A DNA stretch of 43,824 nt, taken from assembly GCA_001512885.1 (NCBI GenBank), contig LFSZ01000038.1:4498-48321 (forward strand), written 5' to 3'. The stretch comes from Rikenellaceae bacterium DTU001 (GTDB taxonomy: Bacteria; Bacteroidota; Bacteroidia; Bacteroidales; DTU049). The notes beneath the pieces are model-generated. The model was not told the origin of the DNA. It ran no database searches and saw nothing but the letters and a program-made list of their open reading frames with translations. Shown here piece after piece: positions 25,943 to 35,008 of this stretch; position 1 is the first letter of the stretch; the number at the start of each line of letters is the position of its first letter. The position numbers were made by a program, and so were the translations under genes.

Positions 25943-26273
25943 ACTTTAATATTTTAAAATATATTACTAGTAACATAAGGCCCTTGATTTGCTCTCTATA
26001 TTTTGCTCCAGTCACCAGGTTTGCCTTGTCATGTTAGTGTTTTGATATTTAGATTTATTTATACGATAAACCAAAGTAATTAAATTAGTCTTATTTATAA
26101 GGTAATAGAGTAGGGGAGAGAAATTTTTTTTTAAAAATTAATTACATTTTGTGTCAGTTCTGAAATTGCAATAGGTGATTTAGTATACACACAATTACTT
26201 ATTCGTCTATAAATATTGAGTTTTTATCTTAATAAAATATAAAATCACAACAACTTAATTATAACTAATGATT

Positions 26274-26873
26274 TCACTTATTAATATATCTATAAATTTC
26301 ACTATTTTTGAAATCGATCATCATTTTTTGAATAAAAACCAAAAAATCATTTTCAAACTCTGAATAATTATCTAGTAAAACTTCTACGGCACTAGGTAAC
26401 TCAGAATCGAAGCTTGTTTTACCTGACATCCATTCAAAAACATTTTGTAAGCCCGAAATATCCTTGTACATCAATAACCAATTATTTGTAATCATGTGAT
26501 CTACAGCTTTCTGAGCTTTAGTAGGTAAAATGTTATAATTATTTTCAAGTAAAATATAGAACTCATTAATAGCTATCAAAAAAGGTTTAGTAGCAAATTG
26601 TTCCCAATGATTTGCCATAAAATGATCATAGATAATATCCACCGCTACCGGGGCATAATGTTGTAATAGAGGATTTAAACGACGGATAGATTTTTTTACA
26701 CTAGAGTTACTATCTGAGTAATTATCTATCCATTGATGTAGTTTTATTCCTTTTTGTATATTTTTTGTATATGATTTAAGTCTATTAAAACCCCTTATAT
26801 AATCAGCTATAAAATTACCTAAAATGACTTCATCATCATCAGGAGCAAAAAATAAATGTACTAAAATATTCAT
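26274..26873 (-). CDS. acpH: Acyl-carrier-protein phosphodiesterase (AcpH/DUF479)
   Basis: 199 aa cytoplasmic protein of the AcpH family, which removes the 4'-phosphopantetheine group from acyl carrier protein and so governs the apo/holo balance. Seen are the N-terminal MNILVHLFFA, GNFIADYIRG (about 20-29), GIKLHQWIDNYSD (about 42-54) and VDIIYDHFMANHWEQF (about 78-93), which carry the metal-binding aspartates and histidines of this HD-like fold. The length is typical. The start lies 31 bp after the htpG stop, and its own promoter appears to overlap the 3' end of htpG, so it may be expressed both ways. Confidence 0.85.
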   Translation of the reverse strand: MNILVHLFFAPDDDEVILGNFIADYIRGFNRLKSYTKNIQKGIKLHQWIDNYSDSNSSVKKSIRRLNPLLQHYAPVAVDIIYDHFMANHWEQFATKPFLIAINEFYILLENNYNILPTKAQKAVDHMITNNWLLMYKDISGLQNVFEWMSGKTSFDSELPSAVEVLLDNYSEFENDFLVFIQKMMIDFKNSEIYRYINK

Positions 26874-26890
26874 TTTTACTTATTCACAAA

Positions 26891-26921
26891 CAAACATACA
26901 TAAATTATTTCATAATTTCAA
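26891..26921 (-). promoter_or_regulatory. acpH promoter inside htpG end
   Basis: On the minus strand TTG (26921-26919), 20 nt, then TATGTTTG (26898-26891). The -33 element lies within the last codons of htpG. The -7 box ends 17 nt before the acpH ATG. Confidence 0.42.
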
Positions 26922-28788
26922 TACTTCTCTTAATGAAATCAGTAAGTTTTTCGCCATCGAGTAAATTTTGAGATATCAATGCCAGATCTATCAATTGTTC
27001 AACTTTTTTATTTTTTTCATTATTATCATTATAATTTAAAATCTCTTCGATGAGAGGGTGAGCAGAGTTTATGATCATAGTGTATTCTTTTTTTAATCCT
27101 TCTAAGTATTCCATACCACCAAGCGCTGCCATTTCTCTAAATCTACGTAATATTTCAGGTTGCACCATTACTACAGGGAGAGATTCATCTGGCATATTAC
27201 GAATAGATATTGAGATATTTGCATTTTTTAAATCTTTAGGAAGGAGCGATTCAAATAATTTTTGTAACTCTTGTTCTTGTTGTTCAGATATTTTTGCTAC
27301 ATCAGATTTTTTATCCTTTTCTATTAAACTATCTAAGGTATCTGAATCTATACGTTTAAAACTAAGATCTTCATATTCTCTGTCTAGAAAATCTACAAAA
27401 TGAGAATCTAAAATAGAATTTAGTAAAATCACAGTATAGCCTTTATCGATTGCAGGTTTTATAAATGAATGTTGTGAATCAATATCTGTAGCGTAAGGCA
27501 CGACAATTTTTTTATTTTTATCTGTTTGAGTATCTTTTATTTTTTCTTTTAACTCATTAAGAGTATAAAAATTATGATTGATATCTTCGAATAAAGCGAA
27601 ATTAATAGCTTTTTGTTTAAAATCTTGATGAGTCATTATGCCAAATCTAACAAAATCTCTGAGAGCTGGCCACTTATTTTCGAAATCTTTTCTATCTTTC
27701 AAAAACATCTCTTCTAGGGTATCAGCTACACGCTTAGTAATATGATTTTTTATTTTACGAACATTAGCATCAGCTTGCAGAGTACTTCTACTGACATTGA
27801 GAGGTATATCTGGTGTATCTATTACTCCATGTAGCAACATCAGAAAATCGGGGACTATATCTTCTAGATTATCAGTGACAAAGACTTGATTACAATACAG
27901 TTGAATTTTGTTACGTTGAGGTTCTATTGTATTTTTAATCTCTGGAAAATACAAAATACCATTAAGTGTAAATGGGTAATCTACATTTAGATGAATCCAA
28001 AAAAGTGGTTTTTCTAATGAATATGGATAAAGCTCTTCGTAAAAATTGAGATAATCCTCATCTTTTAGCTCATTTATATTTTTTTTCCATAATGGTTGAG
28101 TATTATTTATTATACGAGGTATATCTATGTATTCTGGTTTTTCAGGTGTACCTATATTTTTCTTTTCTGTACCGAATTGAATAGGATAGGGCAAGAAACG
28201 GCAATACTTTTTTAATATGTTCAAAATATTATATTCATCATTATATTCATTAGCATCCTCACTAAGATGCAAGATTACTGTAGTACCGCGGTCGGGCAAA
28301 TCTACCTCTTCAATAGTATATTCTGTAGTACCTTCGCAAACCCAATGTACACCTTTGGTTTCGGGTAAATAAGATTTTGAATATATTTCTACTTTGTCAG
28401 CTGCCATAAAAGCAGAGTAAAATCCTAACCCAAAATGACCGATTAGATCTTCGACTTTTTCTTGATTTTTTAAATATTTTTCAACAAATTCTTGTGCACC
28501 GCTAAAAGCTATTTGAGTAATATATTTTTCTACCTCTTCTGTCGTCATGCCGATACCTCGATCTATTACTTTAATGATTTTTTTCTTTGGATCATGTTCT
28601 ACTTTTATGGTAAGGTCGCCCAATTCGAGTTCAGCTTTTCGTAGCGAAACTAATTTAGACAATTTAGCTGTAGCATCTATAGCATTAGATATTAACTCAC
28701 GCAAAAATATATCTGTATCAGTGTATAAATATTTTTTGATGATAGGAAAAATATCTTCACTTTTTACATCTATGAATCCTTTTCTCAT
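26905..28788 (-). CDS. htpG: Molecular chaperone HtpG (Hsp90)
   Basis: 627 aa cytoplasmic ATP-dependent chaperone dimer. The N-terminal GHKL ATPase domain shows ELISNAIDA (catalytic Glu and Mg-binding Asn), DRGIGM and IGHFGLGFYSAFM as the lid. The middle domain carries NVSRS (PLNVSRSTLQ), with the arginine that contacts ATP. The C-terminal dimerisation domain ends in RSIEIMK. The ATG at 28788 gives MRKGFIDVKSEDIFPIIK, matching the usual N-terminus; an in-frame ATG 57 bp upstream adds residues unlike the family. No CIRCE element or TAnnTTTG box is seen upstream, only a one-base-short TATTTTG. Confidence 0.95.
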   Translation of the reverse strand: MRKGFIDVKSEDIFPIIKKYLYTDTDIFLRELISNAIDATAKLSKLVSLRKAELELGDLTIKVEHDPKKKIIKVIDRGIGMTTEEVEKYITQIAFSGAQEFVEKYLKNQEKVEDLIGHFGLGFYSAFMAADKVEIYSKSYLPETKGVHWVCEGTTEYTIEEVDLPDRGTTVILHLSEDANEYNDEYNILNILKKYCRFLPYPIQFGTEKKNIGTPEKPEYIDIPRIINNTQPLWKKNINELKDEDYLNFYEELYPYSLEKPLFWIHLNVDYPFTLNGILYFPEIKNTIEPQRNKIQLYCNQVFVTDNLEDIVPDFLMLLHGVIDTPDIPLNVSRSTLQADANVRKIKNHITKRVADTLEEMFLKDRKDFENKWPALRDFVRFGIMTHQDFKQKAINFALFEDINHNFYTLNELKEKIKDTQTDKNKKIVVPYATDIDSQHSFIKPAIDKGYTVILLNSILDSHFVDFLDREYEDLSFKRIDSDTLDSLIEKDKKSDVAKISEQQEQELQKLFESLLPKDLKNANISISIRNMPDESLPVVMVQPEILRRFREMAALGGMEYLEGLKKEYTMIINSAHPLIEEILNYNDNNEKNKKVEQLIDLALISQNLLDGEKLTDFIKRSIEIMK

Positions 28789-29418
28789 AATAATTTTTTC
28801 ATTTATGCTATCAAAATACATTCCTAATGTAATAATTAGTGCCAAAATGACAGAAAGGAATAATTATAAATAAATAATTTTATAAATATCTTTAAAAAAA
28901 AATAATGATAGAATAAATCAAAAATTTTCAATAAAAAATATTAAGAAATAATTGTAATTATAATAATAATAAAACATAAAATAAATTTTAACAGAAAAAT
29001 ATTATGTTGCCACAATGAAATAATAATTCTAATTTTTTTCCTGTTAATTAAAAGTTCTATATGTTTTAAAAAAAATAACACATGAAATACTCATTTAGAA
29101 TAAACTCAATAGTACAGTAAATATATGTTATATAGATTATATCTATCATATTTTAGTTTTGTAATTTTGCATATATTCTTTTGTCCTATAATTTATATTA
29201 TGTTAAATAGAATTTTAAATAAGTTTAAAAGTTAATATCTAGCACTTTGCTACCTGGCCCTTAATGGTGAATCACTTATCTATTTTTAGGCCAAAGGCCA
29301 TCCCCATTCCTTTGTCTAACCCTAAGCTAAAGGTCGATGTTTGTGTGTTAAAAGAGAGATATCACCATTACATTTTATTAACATTATTGTTATATTTGTA
29401 AAATATAAAATAATTTTA
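28789..29418. other. Divergent spacer htpG-priA
   Basis: 630 bp between two divergent starts. It holds a perfect IR ATAGAT-TAT-ATCTAT (29132-29146), a forward -7 box TAATTTTG (29162-29169) that shares the 14-mer TAATTTTGCATATA with the candidate sRNA promoter, and a GC-rich patch at about 29235-29340 with GGCC-AAA-GGCC (29289-29299) and CCTTT...AAAGG (29309-29333). The priA -7 box is at 29391-29398. Only very short frames were found (12 codons or fewer). The GC patch looks like a dispersed repeat. Confidence 0.45.
29391..29398 (+). promoter_or_regulatory. -7 box (TATATTTG) for priA
   Basis: Matches TAnnTTTG, 20 nt before the ATG at 29419. No -33 at standard spacing. Confidence 0.4.
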
Positions 29419-31908
29419 ATGCTAGTAAATGTTGCTTTGCCATTGCCAATAGATAAAACTTTTATTTATCGTGTACCATCAGATATAGAGCATGATATTC
29501 AATGGGGAATTCGAGTAATAGTGCCATTCGGTGCTAAAAAATTATATGCTGGTGTAGTAATAGACATTCTTTCAGATGAACAATTGCAATACATAGATGT
29601 ATTTACCAATAATATAGATGAAATCAAATATATTTTAGAAGTATTAGATGATAAACCAATAATAAATAATGAGCAATGGGAACTCTATAAATGGGTAGCT
29701 GACTATTATCTAGCAAATATCGGAGATGTATTGAATAATGCCCTACCTAGTGGACTAAAGATACAATCTGAAACTAAATATCAACTACATCCAGATATAG
29801 ATCTCTCCTCTATCAAGACTGAAGAGGAAAATTTAATTTATGAAATTTTGCTAGAACGAGAATTTATCACAAATGAGGATATACAAAAATTATTAGGTAT
29901 AAAAAATATACAAAGATTTATCAAATCTTGCATTGATAAAAATATAATATATCCTACTGAAGAATGCGAGGAGAAATATATTCCCAAAAATGTTAAATTT
30001 ATTAATCTGAGTGAAGAGTTTCTCGATTCAAAAGATTTCAATGACAAAATAAATAAATTAGAAAGAAGGGCTCCTAAACAGATAGATGTTATTCTTTATC
30101 TACTTCAGAAGCGCTCGCAGGGACAGACTAAAATACCCAAAGCTGAGCTAACAAATAAGTTTTCTATCTCAGCTATACAATCATTAATAAAAAAAGGATA
30201 TATAATAGAAACTTCTGAAACTATATCTAGGATTGAAAACAAATTTGCTACTACAAATGAGATTGAGGAAATTATATTATCAGATATACAAAAATCAGCT
30301 TATCAAGAGATAAAAAATTACATAAACAAAAACAAGCATGTACTTTTGTATGGTGTACCAGGAAGTGGTAAAACAGAGATATATTCCTCATTGATACAGG
30401 AATATCTAGATGCGGGCAAGCAGGTGTTGTATCTTTTACCCGAAATTAGCCTTACAACTTATTTAGTTAATAGGTTACAGAAATATTTTGGGGATAAAAT
30501 ATTAGTTTATCATAGTAAATTCAATTTGCATGAACGTGTAGAAATTTGGAATAAACTATTGGATCTTTGGGAAAAAGACGATCCATCATGTATAGTTGTA
30601 GGACCGCGCTCAGCATTATTTTTGCCATTTTACAATTTAGGTTTGGTAGTAGTAGATGAAGAGCATGATCCATCTTATAAACAACAAGATTTAAATCCAA
30701 GATATCATGCTCGAGATATGAGTTATATATTAGCAAACAATCATCATGCTAATCTAATTATGGGAAGTGCTACACCGAGTTTAGAAAGTTGGTATAATGC
30801 TAAAATTAAAAAGATAGGTTTCGTAGAAATAAAAGAAAGATATTCTGGCATCATACCGCCATTGATAGAAATTGTGGATATGAAATCTATGATGCAGCAA
30901 GGCAAAGTGAGAGGGCACTTCAGCCATCCATTATTAAAAGCTATTGACGATGAAGTAAAGGCAGGAAGACAAGTTTTGCTATTTCAAAATCGTCGTGGCT
31001 ACTCATCGTGGATGGAATGCAAAAATTGTGGATATATTTTTCCTTGCCCACATTGTGACGTTAATCTCACCTATCACAAAAGCGAAAATGTGCTAAAATG
31101 CCACTACTGCGGTTATACGATTGATATACCTACTTTTTGTCCAAAGTGTAAATCTAATAAGTTGATATTCAAAGGATTTGGAACAGAAAGAGTAGAAACC
31201 GAGTTGCAAAAATATTTTCCTGATTATCGAATTGATAGATTAGATTTAGATACCACTAGACGAAAGCATGCTTTCAAGGAGATAATTCAAAGATTTGAGC
31301 GACGTGAAACTCAAATACTCGTGGGTACACAAATGATATCAAAAGGATTAGACTTTTCTAATATTCAGTTAGTTGGAGTCTTGAATGCAGATAATTTACT
31401 TGCCTACCCTAATTTTCGCGTTTATGAGCATGCTCTGCAACTGCTGATGCAGGTAGCTGGTAGAGCTGGACGTAGAGAGGTACAGGGTAGAGTTTATATT
31501 CAGACTTATGCTCTCAATAATCCTATCCTACCCTATTTAGTAAATAATAATTATGAAGATTTTGCCGAAAATGAATTAAAAGATAGATGGCAATTCAAAT
31601 ACCCACCATATTATAGATTAATACAAATACAATTGAGACACAAAAAAGAAGATATTCTAAAAATAGCTGCCGATGCTCTAACAGAAAAAATACGAAATAT
31701 CATAGATGCCGAATATGTGAAAGGACCTGTAGAACCAGTAATTTCAAAAATCAGAGATTATTATTATCGTCAGATTTTGATAAAAATACCACGTGATAAC
31801 TTACTAAAAGACAAAAAACAAAAAATAAATGAGGTAGTATTCTATACTCTTAAAAGAAATAAAGCGTGGCGAGGAGTGCTTGTGGATATAGATGTAGATC
31901 CTGTTTAG
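29419..31908 (+). CDS. priA: Primosomal protein N' (PriA helicase)
   Basis: 829 aa cytoplasmic 3'-5' DNA helicase that reloads the replisome at stalled forks. The 3'-binding domain is N-terminal (MLVNVALPLPIDKTFIYRVP). The helicase core has Walker A GVPGSGKTE (from about G312) and DEEH (about 413-416). Eight zinc-binding cysteines sit between about 533 and 577 (CKNCGYIFPCPHC, CHYCGYTI, CPKC), followed by GTERVE and the motif V/VI block AGRAGR. The ATG at 29419 was chosen over an in-frame ATG 78 bp upstream because it yields the family N-terminus and follows a -7 box. The GGAGACTGGGAGACTGGGA repeat begins 16 bp after the stop. Confidence 0.95.
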   Translation: MLVNVALPLPIDKTFIYRVPSDIEHDIQWGIRVIVPFGAKKLYAGVVIDILSDEQLQYIDVFTNNIDEIKYILEVLDDKPIINNEQWELYKWVADYYLANIGDVLNNALPSGLKIQSETKYQLHPDIDLSSIKTEEENLIYEILLEREFITNEDIQKLLGIKNIQRFIKSCIDKNIIYPTEECEEKYIPKNVKFINLSEEFLDSKDFNDKINKLERRAPKQIDVILYLLQKRSQGQTKIPKAELTNKFSISAIQSLIKKGYIIETSETISRIENKFATTNEIEEIILSDIQKSAYQEIKNYINKNKHVLLYGVPGSGKTEIYSSLIQEYLDAGKQVLYLLPEISLTTYLVNRLQKYFGDKILVYHSKFNLHERVEIWNKLLDLWEKDDPSCIVVGPRSALFLPFYNLGLVVVDEEHDPSYKQQDLNPRYHARDMSYILANNHHANLIMGSATPSLESWYNAKIKKIGFVEIKERYSGIIPPLIEIVDMKSMMQQGKVRGHFSHPLLKAIDDEVKAGRQVLLFQNRRGYSSWMECKNCGYIFPCPHCDVNLTYHKSENVLKCHYCGYTIDIPTFCPKCKSNKLIFKGFGTERVETELQKYFPDYRIDRLDLDTTRRKHAFKEIIQRFERRETQILVGTQMISKGLDFSNIQLVGVLNADNLLAYPNFRVYEHALQLLMQVAGRAGRREVQGRVYIQTYALNNPILPYLVNNNYEDFAENELKDRWQFKYPPYYRLIQIQLRHKKEDILKIAADALTEKIRNIIDAEYVKGPVEPVISKIRDYYYRQILIKIPRDNLLKDKKQKINEVVFYTLKRNKAWRGVLVDIDVDPV

Positions 31909-31923
31909 TGACTTGGGAGAATT

Positions 31924-31942
31924 GGAGACTGGGAGACTGGGA
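31924..31942. repeat. Second copy of the octamer repeat
   Basis: GGAGACTGGGAGACTGGGA is the exact reverse complement of 4-22. A related GGAGACT follows at about 31949-31955 and a GGGAGA at 31915. The repeat sits 16 bp after the priA stop, 31.9 kb from the first copy. Confidence 0.7.
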
Positions 31943-32107
31943 TGACAAGGAGACTGAAGGTGTGATTTAGTGGTTAAATATAAATAATAATCATACTTAA
32001 TTTGTCTAAAATAAAAAATATCTATTTTTTACTACTTTCTTTTTTGTGTTTTTTGTTAATTTATATATAATTAATATTAATTAATATAAAAAATATATTT
32101 ATTTGTT

Positions 32108-32150
32108 AATAATACTTTTTACCAAATTAGATTTGGTAAAAAGTATTATT
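32108..32150. terminator. 20-bp perfect inverted repeat, bidirectional terminator
   Basis: AATAATACTTTTTACCAAAT (32108-32127) and its exact complement (32131-32150) flank a TAG loop. It lies between two convergent genes, about 200 bp after the priA stop and 54 bp after the beta-helix stop, so it can end both transcripts. The stem is AT-rich but carries three G/C pairs. It could also be a miniature mobile element remnant. Confidence 0.6.
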
Positions 32151-32204
32151 GATTATGCATTATTAAATAATTTATTTTAATTATAATTACAGCTCTCTTA
32201 ATGT

Positions 32205-33794
32205 TTAATTTATAATAATTTTGCTATTATATTCTTTGTTATTACTTAAAATGTTTAAAATATAAATTCCTGGCATTATATTTTCTAGTGAAATGATATT
32301 ATTTGTATTGTTATTAATAGAATATACTATAGAGCCATTTATATTATATATATTGATGTTAGAAGGTATCTGATCGTAGAAATAGATTTTATTATTATTT
32401 ATGAAATAATTAAATTCACTATTATAGAAATCATCTGTATAAACGTTATCGGGATGATACATAAAGATTACTTCACCCAGGTTAGGATCATCATTTTTAT
32501 GATAAATGACCTCTTCGATACTTACAGAATCTTGTACTTCTACATTCCATGTATTACCTTGAGCATAGATAGTATTTGGAGAATTGTTGTACAAATCATA
32601 CAGTATACCATTATTACCATTATTTACAAAAACATTTAGTCCAGGATTAAATTCACTATCAGTAGAGTCTACACATAATTTACCAATATTTACATTGCCA
32701 CCGCTCACTATTGTAATACCCCATAAATTTTCTTCGATATGATTACCGGTAATCATTGTATTTTGTATATTATTTTGATCATAGATACTAATGCCACTAC
32801 CACCAGTCATAGGATCAGGATCATATTTATTGTCAATTATTTGATTATTTGATATCAATGCATTCATCTTTCCATTAGTCGTGATACCATAACGGCAATT
32901 ATTAACGAAATTATCACTAATAATTACATTATTGACTCCTGAAACTCCCAACAAATTAGCTACTCCTATACCACCAACTTTTGATCTTTGTGCTCCTATT
33001 ATTACATTTCCTACAATCTCTATTGTACCATCTCCGGATGGTCCCATATTTATTTGAGGTCTATTAGTATTGTTAGTGTTATTATCATATAGATAATTAT
33101 ATTTAAAAGATAAAGAACAAGATACATTAGATCCACTAGCTACTGCTGAACTTTGATTACTTATAAATATACAGTTTTCGATAACATTATTACCATTTAG
33201 TAAGTTAATAGCCGAAGAGCTAAGTTTGGTATTTACTAGAGTAAATGTACAATTTCTTATCTCTATACCTATAGGGCTACTAGATTTAATACCAGCATAT
33301 TCAAATCTCATATTTTGTATTGTAGCACGAGAATTGTCTCCTTTTATATAAATGCCTTTAGGGTTTGCAGAAGCATCTGATCTAGTAACTAAAGCAGTAT
33401 CTGAAGGAGTAAAATCAGCATAACCTTCAATATTAATTGTAACGCCATTACTTAATATAATGGTATCATTATTATTGATTTTTAAAATGTCTCCATTAGA
33501 TATAGTAAAGCTAGTATTAACAATAAATGAATTTGAAAATAGTTTTTCAACACCTGAAGTAGGTATAGTGCTTAATGAGTCAAAAGTATAGACAGTGCCA
33601 TCTCCATCTGAAATAAATTCTAGAGTCTCCTTTGCATTTTTATTGTCATAATTTTCGTAATAAACATCTTGAATGAGGTTTACAGTGATTATTGCATTAT
33701 TATCTTTAAAGATTTCAGTATGATTTACTTTTTGTGCAAATAGATTTATTGACATCACCATTATGAGTGTCGTACATAAATTTTTTACTTTCAT
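32205..33794 (-). CDS. T9SS-secreted parallel beta-helix protein
   Basis: 529 aa exported protein. A signal peptide (about 1-20, ending LFAQ) precedes a right-handed parallel beta-helix. Its rungs are rich in asparagine and serine and repeat N-x-I/F patterns (IRNCTF, IENCIF, ISDNFV, ISNNQI, ITGNHI), covering about 110-390. The last 70 residues (IYFYDQIPSNINIYNINGSI ... GIYILNIL ... KIIIN) form a type IX secretion C-terminal signal. There are no recognised catalytic residues. Such proteins bind or degrade polysaccharides, or serve as adhesins; which applies here is unknown. The ATG at 33794 was chosen over a TTG at 33839, which is part of the -33 element. Confidence 0.83.
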   Translation of the reverse strand: MKVKNLCTTLIMVMSINLFAQKVNHTEIFKDNNAIITVNLIQDVYYENYDNKNAKETLEFISDGDGTVYTFDSLSTIPTSGVEKLFSNSFIVNTSFTISNGDILKINNNDTIILSNGVTINIEGYADFTPSDTALVTRSDASANPKGIYIKGDNSRATIQNMRFEYAGIKSSSPIGIEIRNCTFTLVNTKLSSSAINLLNGNNVIENCIFISNQSSAVASGSNVSCSLSFKYNYLYDNNTNNTNRPQINMGPSGDGTIEIVGNVIIGAQRSKVGGIGVANLLGVSGVNNVIISDNFVNNCRYGITTNGKMNALISNNQIIDNKYDPDPMTGGSGISIYDQNNIQNTMITGNHIEENLWGITIVSGGNVNIGKLCVDSTDSEFNPGLNVFVNNGNNGILYDLYNNSPNTIYAQGNTWNVEVQDSVSIEEVIYHKNDDPNLGEVIFMYHPDNVYTDDFYNSEFNYFINNNKIYFYDQIPSNINIYNINGSIVYSINNNTNNIISLENIMPGIYILNILSNNKEYNSKIIIN

Positions 33795-33808
33795 AACTTT
33801 GTTTTTGG

Positions 33809-33839
33809 CAAAATTACAAAAGTCTTTATATTTTTTCAA
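33809..33839 (-). promoter_or_regulatory. Promoter for beta-helix gene
   Basis: On the minus strand TTG (33839-33837), 20 nt, then TAATTTTG (33816-33809), which ends 14 nt before the ATG. One of the best -33/-7 matches in the window. Confidence 0.55.
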
Positions 33840-33919
33840 GTTTATTTTGTAAAAATTTAAATCCTTTTAATAAAAATTAGAAATAATAATTTTTTTTTTG
33901 ATCTTTAAGTACTAAATCA

Positions 33920-33948
33920 ATTTTTTAATATATTATGTATTAAAAAAT
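33920..33948 (-). terminator. AT-rich hairpin after nrnA
   Basis: TTTTTTAATA (33921-33930) and TATTAAAAAA (33938-33947) form a perfect stem, with one more A-T pair outside and a 7-nt loop. It lies 27 bp past the nrnA stop. A/T-only stems are weak, so this is tentative. Confidence 0.35.
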
Positions 33949-33974
33949 GTTTCTAATTTGTTGTATATTGATAC

Positions 33975-34982
33975 TCAAAACAATTCTTCTATTGCTTTTA
34001 GTAATATTTTTTCTGCATCATCTAAAGAGCCATAAAAATCGGCTCCAGAGGCATTTTTGTGTCCACCGCCATTAAAATATCGTTGAGCTAAATATCTCAC
34101 GTCATAATTCGTTTTACTACGCAAACTAATCTTTATTCGATCCTTTCTCTCGGAGATCAAAGCTGAAATATTTACTTTTTCTATACTCAGAGGCATACTC
34201 ACTATACCTTCGGTATATCCTGGTTCATAATTAAACTTTTGTAGTTCTTTTTGTGTCAAAATAATATAAGCTGCACCTTTATTTTCAATAAAATTAAGTT
34301 TTTTGTAAATACTATAACCTAAAAGTTTAAATCTATCATAAGTATAAGAATTATAAATGAGGTTATTAATTTTATTAACATTCACTCCCATTTTAATCAG
34401 ATTAGTCATTATTTCATATGGATGTGAATGATCACAGCAATGAAAAAATTTGTTAGTATCAGTATAAATGCCAGTATAAATACACTCAGCTATCTCTTTA
34501 TCAAACATACTAGGATTTATGAAATCTATAATATCATAGATAATCTCAGAAGTCGAAGAAACCTTAGTATCAGATATCAATAAATTCCATTCATCCTCAG
34601 GAGGATTTAAATGATGATCTATACAAATACTAAAAGCTTTAATACTTTGTGTCGAACACGACATTTTTAAATTGCGGGTTAAGGAATTGAAATCTGTAGC
34701 AATAAATATATCAGAATCAGATATCAAAGAATCACATAACTCATGATCATTATCAAATATGTAGCTATCATCGATACCTGGCATCCATTTGTAAAATGAA
34801 GGGATAGCATCAGGTATAATAGTATTGACGTTATGTCCAATTTTTTTTAGGAAACGACTAAGGGCTAAGGATGATCCTAAAGCGTCGCCATCGGGGTTTT
34901 TATGAGTAGTTACTACTATTTTGTGTTTCTTCTTACTCATAAAAATTGATTTCAATTTTAAAAGTTTAGCATTATTTTTCAT
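33975..34982 (-). CDS. nrnA: DHH phosphoesterase (NrnA type)
   Basis: 335 aa cytoplasmic phosphatase/exonuclease of the DHH/DHHA1 family. It would degrade short RNA oligomers and 3',5'-pAp. The DHH domain shows TTHKNPDGDALGS (HNPDGDA), IATDFNS and CIDHHLNP (the DHH motif). The DHHA1 domain ends in GGGHKNASGADF. The start was set at the ATG at 34982; an in-frame TTG lies upstream at 35012 and another ATG at 34940. The gene is divergent from ndk, with only 59 bp between the starts and a 12-bp palindrome at 35009-35020. Standalone NrnA complements the lack of Orn in many Bacteroidota. Confidence 0.88.
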   Translation of the reverse strand: MKNNAKLLKLKSIFMSKKKHKIVVTTHKNPDGDALGSSLALSRFLKKIGHNVNTIIPDAIPSFYKWMPGIDDSYIFDNDHELCDSLISDSDIFIATDFNSLTRNLKMSCSTQSIKAFSICIDHHLNPPEDEWNLLISDTKVSSTSEIIYDIIDFINPSMFDKEIAECIYTGIYTDTNKFFHCCDHSHPYEIMTNLIKMGVNVNKINNLIYNSYTYDRFKLLGYSIYKKLNFIENKGAAYIILTQKELQKFNYEPGYTEGIVSMPLSIEKVNISALISERKDRIKISLRSKTNYDVRYLAQRYFNGGGHKNASGADFYGSLDDAEKILLKAIEELF

Positions 34983-35008
34983 ATTAAAAAAATATTTTAA
35001 TTTAGCAT

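Larger units (their letters stand above)
25780..26273. other. Spacer with GC-rich island
   Basis: 494 bp between the M14 and acpH genes, both on the minus strand. It contains the M14 promoter, a candidate small ORF (25835-25942) and a GC-richer patch at about 25978-26035. AGGCCCTTGA at 25978-25987 recurs inverted at 13275-13284, and GGCCCTT also appears at about 29256. The rest is AT-rich without a structure I could define. Confidence 0.4.
31909..32204. other. Convergent spacer after priA
   Basis: 296 bp between priA (+) and the beta-helix gene (-). It holds the octamer repeat (31924-31942) and a long perfect hairpin (32108-32150). The remainder is AT-rich with no ORF. Confidence 0.5.

Noticed and set aside
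25767-25949. 60-codon forward ORF
   Set aside because: It overlaps the M14 start and promoter on the opposite strand and has a random hydrophobic AT-rich composition.
28789-28845. Upstream ATG for htpG
   Set aside because: The extra 19 residues do not fit the conserved HtpG N-terminus beginning MRKGFIDV.
29176-29340. CIRCE or heat-shock operator upstream of htpG
   Set aside because: No TTAGCACTC-N9-GAGTGCTAA-like repeat was found in the spacer.
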